This document shows positions 35,999 through 45,085 of a DNA stretch of 64,000 bases, in pieces. Numbering within the stretch: the first letter of the stretch is position 1; each line of letters opens with the position of its first letter. Made by a program: the position numbers and the translations under genes. This stretch comes from Planctomycetota bacterium (lineage in GTDB: Bacteria > Planctomycetota > Phycisphaerae > Phycisphaerales > UBA1924), in NCBI GenBank assembly GCA_013285505.1, contig CP053450.1, positions 2,774,796 to 2,838,795 of the forward strand, given 5' to 3'. Below the pieces are notes generated by a model. It worked only from the letters and a program-made list of their open reading frames with translations, did no database searches and was not told the origin of the DNA.

Positions 35999-36200
35999 GT
36001 TGGCACGGCTGGAGGGGGACACGGCCAGGACCTGCCCAGAATGCGGCTGGGGGGCCGAGAGGGCCGTCTACGAGGTGGTCGTGCCCGTAGCGGTCGGGAG
36101 CGTCCGGGACGCCCCGGAGCCCCGAGAGCCCCGCCGGTGCCCTCGCTGCGACCGCCCCACCGAGTACCACATTTTCTTCCCGACGGCTCGGGAGCAGTGA
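35973..36200 (+). CDS. Zinc-ribbon mini-protein 3
   Basis: 75 residues: MAAKTLARRLARLEGDTART then CPECGWGAERAVYEVVVPV and RCPRCDRPTEYHIFFP. Two CxxC pairs form a probable single zinc site; the beta strands resemble transcription-factor-type ribbons. It overlaps the preceding gene by 26 bases. Confidence 0.65.
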   Translation: MAAKTLARRLARLEGDTARTCPECGWGAERAVYEVVVPVAVGSVRDAPEPREPRRCPRCDRPTEYHIFFPTAREQ

Positions 36201-36241
36201 ACCACGAACGGCCGCCGACGAGCGGCCGAAGGAGAACATCC

Positions 36242-36499
36242 ATGCATCGCAGAACAACCGGACCGTCCCTGCCCAAGGCCCCGTCCACCGCCGCCCGCGA
36301 GTTGCGGCACCACGACTCCGCCGCGATCCGCGGCGCAGGAACGCGGGACATCAAGTCGCCCCTGGCACCGCCGCCCGGGGCGGGCGGTCCCGGCGGGGGC
36401 GGCCCGGGCGGGGGAGGCGTCACCCCCGGCGGCGGCAACCCCGCGGGGTCCGGCGGACTCCCCGTCGCCATCAACAGCATCCGGCGGCGAAGCCACTAA
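36242..36499 (+). CDS. Small Gly-rich basic protein
   Basis: 85 residues from ATG 36242 behind AAGGAG: MHRRTTGPSLPKAPSTAARE, LRHHDSAAIRGAGTRDIKSPL, then a Gly/Pro-rich stretch (GGPGGGGPGGGGVTPGGG) and a basic end INSIRRRSH. No family recognised. Probably disordered. Confidence 0.5.
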   Translation: MHRRTTGPSLPKAPSTAARELRHHDSAAIRGAGTRDIKSPLAPPPGAGGPGGGGPGGGGVTPGGGNPAGSGGLPVAINSIRRRSH

Positions 36500-36766
36500 C
36501 CCACCGCAGGACGCTGATACCCCACAATCCGCCCCCGCGGGGCCGGGGAGGCCCCTCCCCGCCCCGCCGGGGGTACCCGCCCGCAGGCCCGCTTCCGTGG
36601 GGTTGCGGGACTTCGTGCCCTGAGCATTAAGGGACCCGTGTTTGAGCCGGCGGTGCGAGACTCACGCTCGGACCGCCCGCGTATGGACATCAGATTCAGT
36701 CGATGCCGCGACGCCCGTTGCATATCCTCTCGCGGGAAGCCGTGAGAAAGCAAAGGTGTGCCCGCC

Positions 36767-37699
36767 ATGCACTCAGATGAAACAGAACTGTTCACGGATC
36801 GGACCACTGCGCTTGCCGCGCTGGGACCGGACGAGTGCGGAGCAGTTGAGCATGTCGAGGAACTCTGGCCGAGGTTTCGACCATTTGCGGACCATCGCTT
36901 TCTAGACGAGTTTCGAGCTGCAGTAGGAGCCCTTGAATCTGCAACTGAATCCACGGCGCGCGATCGGGCGTTCCGTGGAATGCAGCAGCGGTACTGGGAG
37001 ATGTACCTTGCGTGTGGCTTGTTGGACCGGGGAATACGTGTCGTGCCGTTTGATGAGCGCCCGTCCTCGGGACCAGACATTCTAGTGGAACTGGAGTCCA
37101 CTCGGCTCTGGATCGAGTGCATAGTGCCTGAGCCGGGGCAGTCAGCAGATGCAGTCATCGAGCCTTCCGAGGGTCGGGCGACCAGTGTTCCGGATGAGGG
37201 CATTGGTCTCCGATTGCTGAGTGCTGTCAGGGAGAAGCGCAAACGATTTCGAGAATATGTCGATGATGGAATCGTTCACCCCACCGATGCCCAGGTGATT
37301 GCCATCAACGGAAGATGTGTTCCGTCCGCGAACACTGATTTTGAGCCGCCAAGAATCGTCAGGGTGCTCTACGGGATGGGATTCCCGGCAGCGGACTACG
37401 ACCGCACGACGGGTGAATGGTCGGACGGATACATGACTGCTAGACGTGATCTTGTCCGAGCGTCTGGCGTTCCCGTTCAAGCGCACCTGTTTGCGACAAA
37501 TGACGCAACGGAGCTTTCGGGAGTGATCTATAGCTGGCTAGACCCTTGGAATCGGGCGCGCGATGATGGGCGTGATCTGATCTACGTTGCAAACGCGGGC
37601 GCAACCCATCGCCTTCCGGTGGGATGGCTCACGCGCGCTTGTCACTATGAGCCGAAGATTCAAGGACGCCACGGCGATCTTGTGTCTCACGACGTGTAG
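36767..37699 (+). CDS. Putative PD-(D/E)xK nuclease-like protein
   Basis: 310 residues from ATG 36767 (GTG 36758 possible). The segment RVVPFDERPSSGPDILVELE followed by STRLWIECIVPE looks like a PD-(D/E)xK core: Asp in GPDIL, then Glu-Cys in place of the usual ExK, so the catalytic Lys is not clear. Other parts: GIGLRLLSAVREKRKRFREYVDDGIV and AQVIAINGRC. The composition is less GC-rich than the neighbours, suggesting separate arrival. May be an orphan restriction-type or defence protein; this is an inference from one motif. Confidence 0.5.
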   Translation: MHSDETELFTDRTTALAALGPDECGAVEHVEELWPRFRPFADHRFLDEFRAAVGALESATESTARDRAFRGMQQRYWEMYLACGLLDRGIRVVPFDERPSSGPDILVELESTRLWIECIVPEPGQSADAVIEPSEGRATSVPDEGIGLRLLSAVREKRKRFREYVDDGIVHPTDAQVIAINGRCVPSANTDFEPPRIVRVLYGMGFPAADYDRTTGEWSDGYMTARRDLVRASGVPVQAHLFATNDATELSGVIYSWLDPWNRARDDGRDLIYVANAGATHRLPVGWLTRACHYEPKIQGRHGDLVSHDV

Positions 37700-37763
37700 C
37701 TATCTCTCCGGAGTTCGGCCATCGACCTGTGCCAACCCTCCGCAACGGGAGGTCTCGTACATC

Positions 37764-37791
37764 AGTCCCGCTCTTCAGAGGTAGCGGGACT
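37764..37791 (+). terminator. Hairpin after the PD-(D/E)xK-like gene
   Basis: Nine-bp perfect stem (AGTCCCGCT at 37764-37772 with complement 37783-37791), 10-base loop, 65 bases after the stop. No T-run. Possible factor-dependent terminator. Confidence 0.4.
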
Positions 37792-37958
37792 GCGGGCCGG
37801 TGGCACGGCGGTTCTGAGATGCAGCGCACAGCCAGATTCCGAGAGCCTGTCGGCAGGGCCAAGCACACGTGCGTCATCGTCAGGACGAGGTGGGTAACGT
37901 CGTCGGTCATGGCTGATGGCAGCCAAAGCGAGCACCGTTGTCCCGTTTGACGAAACTA

Positions 37959-38969
37959 GAGCGACTTGCGCGATCGTGTTCGGGATGGGATGATATGGTC
38001 TGAGCAAGGAGGCGAGGTCATGCGGATCCCGGTGCAGACGGCGAGGAAGATGGTGTCGTCGGTGGAGCGTGGCGAGTCGGTGGCGTCGGTGGCGCGTCGT
38101 TTCGAGGTCACCGAGCGTGGACTGCACAAGCTCCTGGGTCGCTACCGCGAGCGTGGGACACTCGAGCCGCGCAAGCCCGGCCCGAAGGGGCCGACCAAGC
38201 TGAGCCCCGAGAAGGACGCGACGATGCTCGCGCTGGTCCGCGCCGACCCGGGGATCACGCTCAAGGCGATCCGCGAGCGGTTGAGCGTCGAGGTGGCCGA
38301 GTCGACGGTGTGCCGGAGGCTGAAGCGTTTGGGGTTGTCGCTCAAAAACAGTCCCTGATCGCGCGGGAGCAGTGTCGCCCGGACGTGGTCGAGCGTCGGC
38401 GCAACTTCGTGATCGCTCGTCGCTTTGTCGAGCCGGAGCGGCTCGTCTTTCTCGATGAATCCGGCGCCAAGACCAACATGACACGCTTGTACGGCCGCGC
38501 GCCGGTGGGCCAACGCTGCAACTTCCACACCGCGCACGGGCACTGGAAGACGACGACGATGATCAGCGCGATCCGTGCGGGCGGCGTGGTGCGCGACGCG
38601 ACGCTGCTGCTGGACGGGCCGATGAACGCGGCGACCTTCCTGGGCTACGTCGAGCGATGTCTGGCCCCGTCGCTGCACGCCGGGGACGTGGTCGTGATGG
38701 ACAACCTCGGCGCGCACAAGGTCGGCGGCGTGGAGGAACTCATCGAGGCCGCCGACGCGACGGTGTGGTGGCTGCCGCCGTACTCGCCGGACCTGAACCC
38801 GATCGAGAAGCTGTGGAGCAAGGTCAAGGCTGGGCTGCGTCGGGCGATGGCCGACACGCTCGACGGGCTGGTGAACGCGGCCGGGGTGGTCCTCCGGACC
38901 GTCACCGACGACGAGTGCCGAAACTACTTCAGATCCTGTGGGTACTGAACAGGACTACGCAATGTGCTC
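37959..38969 (+). mobile_element. IS630-type insertion sequence, complete with ends
   Basis: The ends are imperfect inverted repeats: GAGCGACTTGCGCGATCGTG at 37959 and, on the other strand from 38969, GAGCACATTGCGTAGTCCTG; about 18 of the first 26 positions match. Each end is flanked by TA (37957-37958 and 38970-38971), the duplicated TA target expected for IS630/Tc1. Length 1011 bases. It contains a two-frame transposase. Confidence 0.82.
38020..38948 (+). CDS. IS630 family transposase (two frames, -1 shift)
   Basis: Frame 1 (38020-38358) begins after AAGGAGG and holds the HTH domain (ESVASVARRFEVTERGLHKLLGRYRE; SVEVAESTVCRRLKRLGLSL). Frame 2 (38310-38948) holds the DDE catalytic domain: FLDESGAKTNM (D1), VVMDNLGAHK (D2), YSPDLNPIEKLWSKVK (E). 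The change is -1 at CTCAAAAAC (A-run 38344-38348), a slippery site; the joined reading SLKKQSLIAREQCRPDV matches IS630 proteins. Programmed frameshifting is known in this family, so this copy may be active. Confidence 0.85.
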
Positions 38970-39137
38970 TAGGTGGAGCAATGGTTGGCACGTGCGCCCG
39001 CCGAGCCAATTGCTGCGGGAAGACCACCGAGCGAGATCGGGGTTCCCGTCTTCAATCAACCCGATTGCACAGTACAAGTCCTAAAGCAGAATCATGCGGC
39101 GCACTTCTGTCTCAGTCCTCGTCGTTCACAAGTGGAC

Positions 39138-39566
39138 CTACGGATTGCGTCTGAGCGGAATCTTCTCAAGGTCATCAACATGCACTGCCCGCAGCGCGCC
39201 TTCGCGCGCCTTGTAATCCCAACCTTGCTGGACGAGGCTTTGCACCCTACGTTCTGCCTCGCCAGGGCTCCCGCTAGACACGGTGCCTAGGTCCATCAGG
39301 CACACTAGGAGGGGATCACTTGTACCCCGTTTCCATCCGGTCCATGGGTAGACTCGGAGCCTCTCGCCGTCAACCCGAACGTACAGCTCCTCGAACAATT
39401 CCAGATCTTCTACATCCGCGTGGCTCTGCACCCATATGCCGTTCCACTCATGAAACTTCTCGCGCTGGCTCATCGGCACGCCTGGCGACGAAAGATTGCA
39501 TCCGTTGATGTGGTCAGCAAATGCCGCAAGAAACCACTCTCTATCTCGTCGGGCGAGCATCATCAT
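39138..39566 (-). CDS. Candidate immunity protein for the adjacent toxin-like protein
   Basis: ATG 39566 overlaps the stop of the large exoprotein gene (ATGA), so the two are translationally coupled. 142 residues, no signal peptide or membrane helix: LARRDREWFLAAFADHINGCN, FHEWNGIWVQSHADVEDLELFEELYVRVDGERLRVYPW, LVCLMDLGTVSSGSPGEAERRVQSLVQQGW. No family recognised. Size, cytoplasmic nature, lower GC matching that of the toxin tip, and coupling to it fit an immunity protein of a polymorphic toxin; this is inference. Confidence 0.55.
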   Translation of the reverse strand: MMMLARRDREWFLAAFADHINGCNLSSPGVPMSQREKFHEWNGIWVQSHADVEDLELFEELYVRVDGERLRVYPWTGWKRGTSDPLLVCLMDLGTVSSGSPGEAERRVQSLVQQGWDYKAREGALRAVHVDDLEKIPLRRNP

Positions 39567-42500
39567 GGATGAGGAACCCAAGAAAAGCCAGTCGGTGAAT
39601 TCAGATCGTCAACCAGCTTCCAAGCCGCTGAAGGACCGAGGCCATTGAATGTCTGCGGGTAGTCAGATCCGTCACTGAACCGGAATCGAAGCACAGTGTT
39701 GGGTAGATTGTTCGTCTCACCAATTGGCATCACGGCCGGACCATCCATCACCCACTCCGGAGTAAGCACACCGTCTCGCGAGGCAGTGTATCCGTTTCCG
39801 ACGTATGGGAACGGATCGTTGATTACCTTCGAGTTTGACGCGCCTTCAGCAAACTCTGTCGTGCGCGGCGTTTTGATCTTTGAAGTCATATCTGACGACA
39901 TTCTGGTTTCAAGAACGACGTAAGGGGATGTGTCGCTCAACCCTGAACCGGGATAGTCAAGTCGGTACCTGTCGATCAGTTGTGACACAGGCACATCGTT
40001 CCCTGGAAACTCCTCCGCTCGACCCAAGAAGCCAGCGATGTTGGGGCTTCCGCCCTCAATTATATTCTGAGGATTCCACATTGTGTCGTCCAACGCGATG
40101 ACCTTCTGCACTGGGCTGTTGAGTGGAGGATTGGGAATTTGATCTCGCGCTGTTCGGAGAGCAATTGTTTGGGCTTCCGTCAGGCTTCGTGCAGGATGTA
40201 CCCGAATGGCCTCGAACTCATCCATGGATTTGAACGGCTGACCGTTTCCGACGAACGGGGCGATCTCATCACGCACCGAACTCGGCACCCACGCACCCGA
40301 CGTTGCGTTCGTTATCGACTCTTCAATTCGCCACAAGTCTGCTGCATCGGGTGCGCCTGTCGAGTCCGGTGCGCGTCGAGCCGTCCTCCCAATCGCGGAA
40401 GCCACACTTCCAATTGACTCATTGGATGCTTGCGATCCACCTGCGGAACTACTCAGTTTGGTAAATAACAAGTCGGTTGTGTTTCCGCCGCCAGAGACAA
40501 ATTTGCTGGTTACTCCGACGCCGTTCACCACGTCGACCTTGTCTAGAGTGCCTTTAATCGCATTCTCGGGTGCGTCACCCAGGAACGAGTACAATTTAGT
40601 TAGGGCAGATCCCACATCGGCATCGGTGAGTTTGTTTCCCGCTTCCATGGCCCGGCGAAACTGATTGATGCTGCCGACGGTCAGTTCCTTGCCCCAATCG
40701 AGTACGGCTGACAACTGGCTCCATCCTGGAAAATCTGTCTCCGTAGGCCACCGCTTCATATGGTTGAAGTACATGACAATGGAGTTCTTGGCCCGGCCGA
40801 CCAGCGTAAACCCGTCGTCGGACAGCGTCGCGATCTGCTTGATCAGCGCGGGATCGACGAACTTGGCGATGCACTTGCCGGTTGATGTCACGGCGTTGGT
40901 GACAAAGCCGGTCGGGCCGGCGAGGTAGCCCGCGTCGGCCATCAGGCCGAAGAGCGAGACGGTCGCGACCACGTAGTTCTCGGTGGACGGCTCGCCGAAC
41001 ACGTTCTTCCAGAACCCGTAGACGAACACGTCCTTGACGTCGTACCCGGGGGCGAAGCCGAGCATGAACTCCCCGGCGACCACGCCGGCCTCGACGGGGT
41101 TGAGGCCGTCCTCCGGGGACCCCGGCGGCAGGTCGGACGACGAGGTGAAGCCGTACACCGTGTCTGTCCCGTGGACCGGGTCGTAGAGGCCGCCGAGGGA
41201 ATCGCCCTCAGGGTGCGTGTAGCTACCGTTCACGATTGCGGTCAGATCGGTCGTGAGCCCCGGCGCGATGACGGTGTCGAAGTACCCCTCGCGTCCCGGT
41301 TCGGTGAAATCGAGCGGGAAGTCCTCCTCGTATGAATTATCTGTTCCGAAGACCGGCTCGCCGTCGGCGCCATCGCCTGTGTATAAGTCCAGCGGCTCGC
41401 CGGTGTAGTCGACGAAGCCTTCGGGCAGGATGCCCTGCCGCCCCTCCACGTTGACATCGATCACTAACTGCTGGATGTGGTTCACCGCCAGCGTGATCAT
41501 GGCAAATCCGGGCCAGGACTCCAGTGTCCCGTCGCCCACGACGTTGAACCGCTCGAACACGCGGTTCCCTGTGGGCGCGCGAACGCTGGCAAACTGCGTG
41601 TCGCGCAAACCATCGATCTCGCTCAGGTCGTCGGCGTCCAGTTCCTCCGCGCGGTACCCCGCCAGGATGAACACGTTCTCTCGCACGTGCGTCAGCCCCG
41701 ATGGCAGACCGCCGTACTCAGTGCTGATGGCGATCTGGTCCGCGGCGATTTCGAAGAATGCGTACCCCTCGGCGTTGGTCTTCTCAAGCAGTTCTTCGCC
41801 GTCTTCGGCCTTGATGAATCCTTCTTCGTAGAGCAAGCGGACCGGCACGTTGGCCATACCAGCCCCCGTTGGTCCCTCCACAAACACGGTAAAGACCGAG
41901 TCCTTCGGCGGTACGGCGATCGCCGCGTCGAAGAACTCCTGAGAAACAGCGGGCGACTGGAGGTAGTCTGCATTTGTCGTGGGCACGAACCTCGGGTAAC
42001 GCGAAACCGCTGCCTCGATCGTGCCGCCGACGTACAACGTACTCTGGCACTCGAGCAGTTCGATCCCGAGGGCGTTCTCCACGCGGACGTAGAAGATCGC
42101 GTTTCCCTCGTTGAGGCCGGCGAGGCGCGTTTCGATCGGCGTCTCACCGTCCAGCGTGATCGTGTCCGTGAAGGAGTCATCAGGCTCCATAAACTGTGCG
42201 AATTGGCTGCCGAAGATGTGGCACGTCACGGTGTCCGAGGGTCTTACACCGGTGACCGTAAACTCGAGTTCACGGATGTCGCCGGGGAGCACCTCGAGCG
42301 GCAGATCGATCTCCTCACCGTCCTGCGTCACCACGAGCTTGGGCGACAGCACATCTACTACCTTGGACTCGAAGGTTGTTCCTACATCCCCATACACGCC
42401 CAACAGCTCGTCTGGATCATCGACGCACACGCATTCATCGGTCGTAGAAAGCCCGGCTTCGTAGTCGTAATCTGGGGAACTAAGCCTCGTCCCGAGGTGC

Positions 42501-45040
42501 TTGAGACTCACCTCAATCACTTCGCCCCGGGCGAATGTGAACTCGTGTGAATCGACATTTCCCAGCGGCCCCCGGAACCACGCAGGCGGGGGCGGTGACA
42601 TCTTTAAGGCCCATCGTTCGGAGTGACTCGGGCTAGAATCTCCGACAGTAAGAAGCATGTCGAAGATGTCCTCAGGGTCTGGCGCCTCACCGTTGTCGGA
42701 TGAATCGTTGGGATCACTCCCCTGATCGACCTCGTCACCATCTGAAGTCCCATCGCCGTCGCTGTCGGAGTTGTTCGGATCGGTGCCGTAGAGGTACTCC
42801 TCCCAGTTCGATAATCCGTCGCCATCGTTGTCCTCGTCGCCATCGGGGATCCCATCGTTGTCCGAGTCCGACGACAATGGGTTAAGCCCATTTTCCAACT
42901 CCCAAAGATCGGGGAGCCCATCGTTGTCGGAGTCGAAGTAGTTCGGGTCCGTCCCGAGGAGTACCTCAAGGTCATCGCATAGACCATCATTATCGCTGTC
43001 TGCACTGCCATCGGGGCAGAACGCGTCGATCAGATCGCCGATGTCAGAACCCCAACCGTCCCCGTCGGGCGGATCGCCGGAATCGGTGTCGTCGCCATCG
43101 TCAGTGCCGTTGCCGTTCTGATCGGCATCGGTAGGGTCCCAGCCCATCTCGCGTTCGTACTCGTCATACAGGCCGTCTCGGTCCAGGTCGTGCGCGAGAT
43201 ATTCAGGTTCCTCGCCATCCCACGGGCCGCTCCCGTCCGAGTTGCGAACTCGCGGGTCGAAGTCGAAACCGAGGGCAGCAAGTTCCACCTCCGCGAGATC
43301 CTGCGCCCCGTCGCCGTCCGTGTCGAACAGGAACGGGTTCGTGTACAGGCCGCCGCACAATTCTTCGACATCGGTGAGGCCGTCCAAGTCCTGGTCGCGT
43401 CCGAGATCAGGGATCGAGTTGGCGTTCTCCATGTCACTGCCCAAGACATACTCGCAGTAGTCGCTGTAGCCATCGCCATCGCAATCCGTATCGTTTGGGC
43501 ACGGATCGACATTATCGTCGAGGCCGTCACCGTCTGAGTCGATCAGCGTCGGCCCGACCAACACGCTGCACGAGGCTGACGCAACGCATCCGCCGATGAT
43601 GTATGTAACCGTGATCTCGATCGACCCAAAGTTCCCGTTGCCGACGAGATACATCGTGTCGCCGTCAGACGAGACCTCGTAGGTCTGGACGAGCGATCCG
43701 CCGGATGTGATCTCCCAGTCGTACGAGCCGCCGGGTGGTACGCCTTCTGCCACGAATGTCCACATGCGGGAGTGTGGGTTGTCGACGCACCCGGAGAGCG
43801 TGACGGAGCACGCGGAGATGTCGAACACGCATTCCTCGCAAACCTCGCAGCCGTCCGGGGCCGTGTACTTCACCCTAACGATGACCTGCCCTGAGTTGAT
43901 CGTCCTCAAGGCGAACTGCGGTCCGTTGGTAGGGCTCAGGATCTCGACTCGATCGGCACCGTCGACAACCTCCCAGCAGTAATCGCCGCCAGTCGGGCTG
44001 ACCTCTGCCGTGAGTGTGACGAGTTGATCGATCGAGACCGTACCAAACGGGCAACCCGTTAGGTTGATCCAACACCCGCCAGACCCGCCCTGCGGGCACG
44101 ATCCACAGGTCGATTCCGGGCCGGTGTCCTCGTCATACTCCGTGGCCGGGCTGTCGGGATAGACCTCGTTCCACGCGGCAAGTGTGGAAACCGATTCCTG
44201 CGGTGCAGCGTCTGCAAACGCACTGGAATCACCATAGTTCGTCGTGATCTCGACGAAGTCGCTAGTCGTCAGCACGCCGTCCCAGTTGAGGTCGGCGACA
44301 CCGAGATCTCCATTGACGTACGCGTCCGTGAACACGTACAGATCGGCGTAATCGACGTCTCCGTCTCGGTCGGTGTCGCCGGGGAGATACAGCGGGTAAC
44401 CGAGCGTGACTCTGGCGAGCACCGCGTCCAGAGGCGCGCGGAACGACGCCAGCAGCTCGCCGGTCTCCGAGGAGAAGAGGAGTGTGTACACGCTCAACTC
44501 GCCCGATGCCGACAGCTCTCCCGCCTCAACCAGCACATCGTCGTAACCGCCAAGGTCCTGGTCGACGACCGCCGCGATGTCCATGCCAATCGCGAGCCCC
44601 GCCGGTCCGCTGAACTCCATGCCGACCGAACCATCGGCCCCGGAGAGCACGTAGACCCGGCCTACTTGGGCCATCGCCGCGTTGTACCGGGGAGCGGACA
44701 CCACGAGTTCCTCGATCCCGTCCCCACCCTGGTCCGCGACCACGAGCACTGTGTCCCCGAGGAGGTCGTTGGCCTGCGCCGCCGTGTGCGTCCAGATGGT
44801 GGAGTTGTCGATCCCGGAGACCGCGGCGAGTTGTGCCACGATCGGACTCTGAGGTGCAAATCCCGTCGTGACGTCGATCTGATCCAGAACGCCGTCGCCG
44901 TCCGCGTCAATGTGCGGTCCGTCGACCGCCGTCGCCGCGGTGAGCAGAATCGACGAGGCCGACGCGACCCCCGACGGGGGAGTCGCTGCGAGAGCGAACG
45001 CCAACGCAGCGAGAAACAACGATTGAGCGATGTGCTTCAT
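39563..45040 (-). CDS. Giant exported multidomain protein with polymorphic-toxin-like C-terminus
   Basis: ATG 45040 follows AGGTGGGA and gives 1825 residues. Signal MKHIAQSLFLAALAFALAAT; FG-GAP-like region (about 50-210); dockerin-like loops (about 215-275: DTDRDGDVDYADLYVFTDAY, DLNWDGVLTTSDF); Cys-rich Ig-like domains (290-490). A long run of Asp-rich calcium repeats follows (about 495-800: DSDGDGLDDNVDPC, DSDNDGIPDGDEDNDGDGLSNW). Beta domains then lead to about 1410. The last 180 residues (VQKVIALDD, IAGFLGRAEE, RLDYPGSGLSDTSPYVVLETRM, YVGNGYTASRDGVLTPEWVMDG) resemble C-terminal toxin domains of RHS/WapA-type polymorphic toxins. I cannot name the activity. GC falls sharply near 40790 (residue about 1415), so body and tip have different histories. 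A coupled candidate immunity gene follows. Confidence 0.75.
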   Translation of the reverse strand: MKHIAQSLFLAALAFALAATPPSGVASASSILLTAATAVDGPHIDADGDGVLDQIDVTTGFAPQSPIVAQLAAVSGIDNSTIWTHTAAQANDLLGDTVLVVADQGGDGIEELVVSAPRYNAAMAQVGRVYVLSGADGSVGMEFSGPAGLAIGMDIAAVVDQDLGGYDDVLVEAGELSASGELSVYTLLFSSETGELLASFRAPLDAVLARVTLGYPLYLPGDTDRDGDVDYADLYVFTDAYVNGDLGVADLNWDGVLTTSDFVEITTNYGDSSAFADAAPQESVSTLAAWNEVYPDSPATEYDEDTGPESTCGSCPQGGSGGCWINLTGCPFGTVSIDQLVTLTAEVSPTGGDYCWEVVDGADRVEILSPTNGPQFALRTINSGQVIVRVKYTAPDGCEVCEECVFDISACSVTLSGCVDNPHSRMWTFVAEGVPPGGSYDWEITSGGSLVQTYEVSSDGDTMYLVGNGNFGSIEITVTYIIGGCVASASCSVLVGPTLIDSDGDGLDDNVDPCPNDTDCDGDGYSDYCEYVLGSDMENANSIPDLGRDQDLDGLTDVEELCGGLYTNPFLFDTDGDGAQDLAEVELAALGFDFDPRVRNSDGSGPWDGEEPEYLAHDLDRDGLYDEYEREMGWDPTDADQNGNGTDDGDDTDSGDPPDGDGWGSDIGDLIDAFCPDGSADSDNDGLCDDLEVLLGTDPNYFDSDNDGLPDLWELENGLNPLSSDSDNDGIPDGDEDNDGDGLSNWEEYLYGTDPNNSDSDGDGTSDGDEVDQGSDPNDSSDNGEAPDPEDIFDMLLTVGDSSPSHSERWALKMSPPPPAWFRGPLGNVDSHEFTFARGEVIEVSLKHLGTRLSSPDYDYEAGLSTTDECVCVDDPDELLGVYGDVGTTFESKVVDVLSPKLVVTQDGEEIDLPLEVLPGDIRELEFTVTGVRPSDTVTCHIFGSQFAQFMEPDDSFTDTITLDGETPIETRLAGLNEGNAIFYVRVENALGIELLECQSTLYVGGTIEAAVSRYPRFVPTTNADYLQSPAVSQEFFDAAIAVPPKDSVFTVFVEGPTGAGMANVPVRLLYEEGFIKAEDGEELLEKTNAEGYAFFEIAADQIAISTEYGGLPSGLTHVRENVFILAGYRAEELDADDLSEIDGLRDTQFASVRAPTGNRVFERFNVVGDGTLESWPGFAMITLAVNHIQQLVIDVNVEGRQGILPEGFVDYTGEPLDLYTGDGADGEPVFGTDNSYEEDFPLDFTEPGREGYFDTVIAPGLTTDLTAIVNGSYTHPEGDSLGGLYDPVHGTDTVYGFTSSSDLPPGSPEDGLNPVEAGVVAGEFMLGFAPGYDVKDVFVYGFWKNVFGEPSTENYVVATVSLFGLMADAGYLAGPTGFVTNAVTSTGKCIAKFVDPALIKQIATLSDDGFTLVGRAKNSIVMYFNHMKRWPTETDFPGWSQLSAVLDWGKELTVGSINQFRRAMEAGNKLTDADVGSALTKLYSFLGDAPENAIKGTLDKVDVVNGVGVTSKFVSGGGNTTDLLFTKLSSSAGGSQASNESIGSVASAIGRTARRAPDSTGAPDAADLWRIEESITNATSGAWVPSSVRDEIAPFVGNGQPFKSMDEFEAIRVHPARSLTEAQTIALRTARDQIPNPPLNSPVQKVIALDDTMWNPQNIIEGGSPNIAGFLGRAEEFPGNDVPVSQLIDRYRLDYPGSGLSDTSPYVVLETRMSSDMTSKIKTPRTTEFAEGASNSKVINDPFPYVGNGYTASRDGVLTPEWVMDGPAVMPIGETNNLPNTVLRFRFSDGSDYPQTFNGLGPSAAWKLVDDLNSPTGFSWVPHP

Positions 45041-45085
45041 AGTCCCACCTATGTGTGTTGTACCGGAATGGGGCGCGGGGTGCAC

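Noticed and set aside
42650-43560. Repetitive GAT/GAC-rich stretch as a CRISPR or DNA repeat
   Set aside because: It is coding sequence for Asp-rich calcium repeats in the giant exoprotein.
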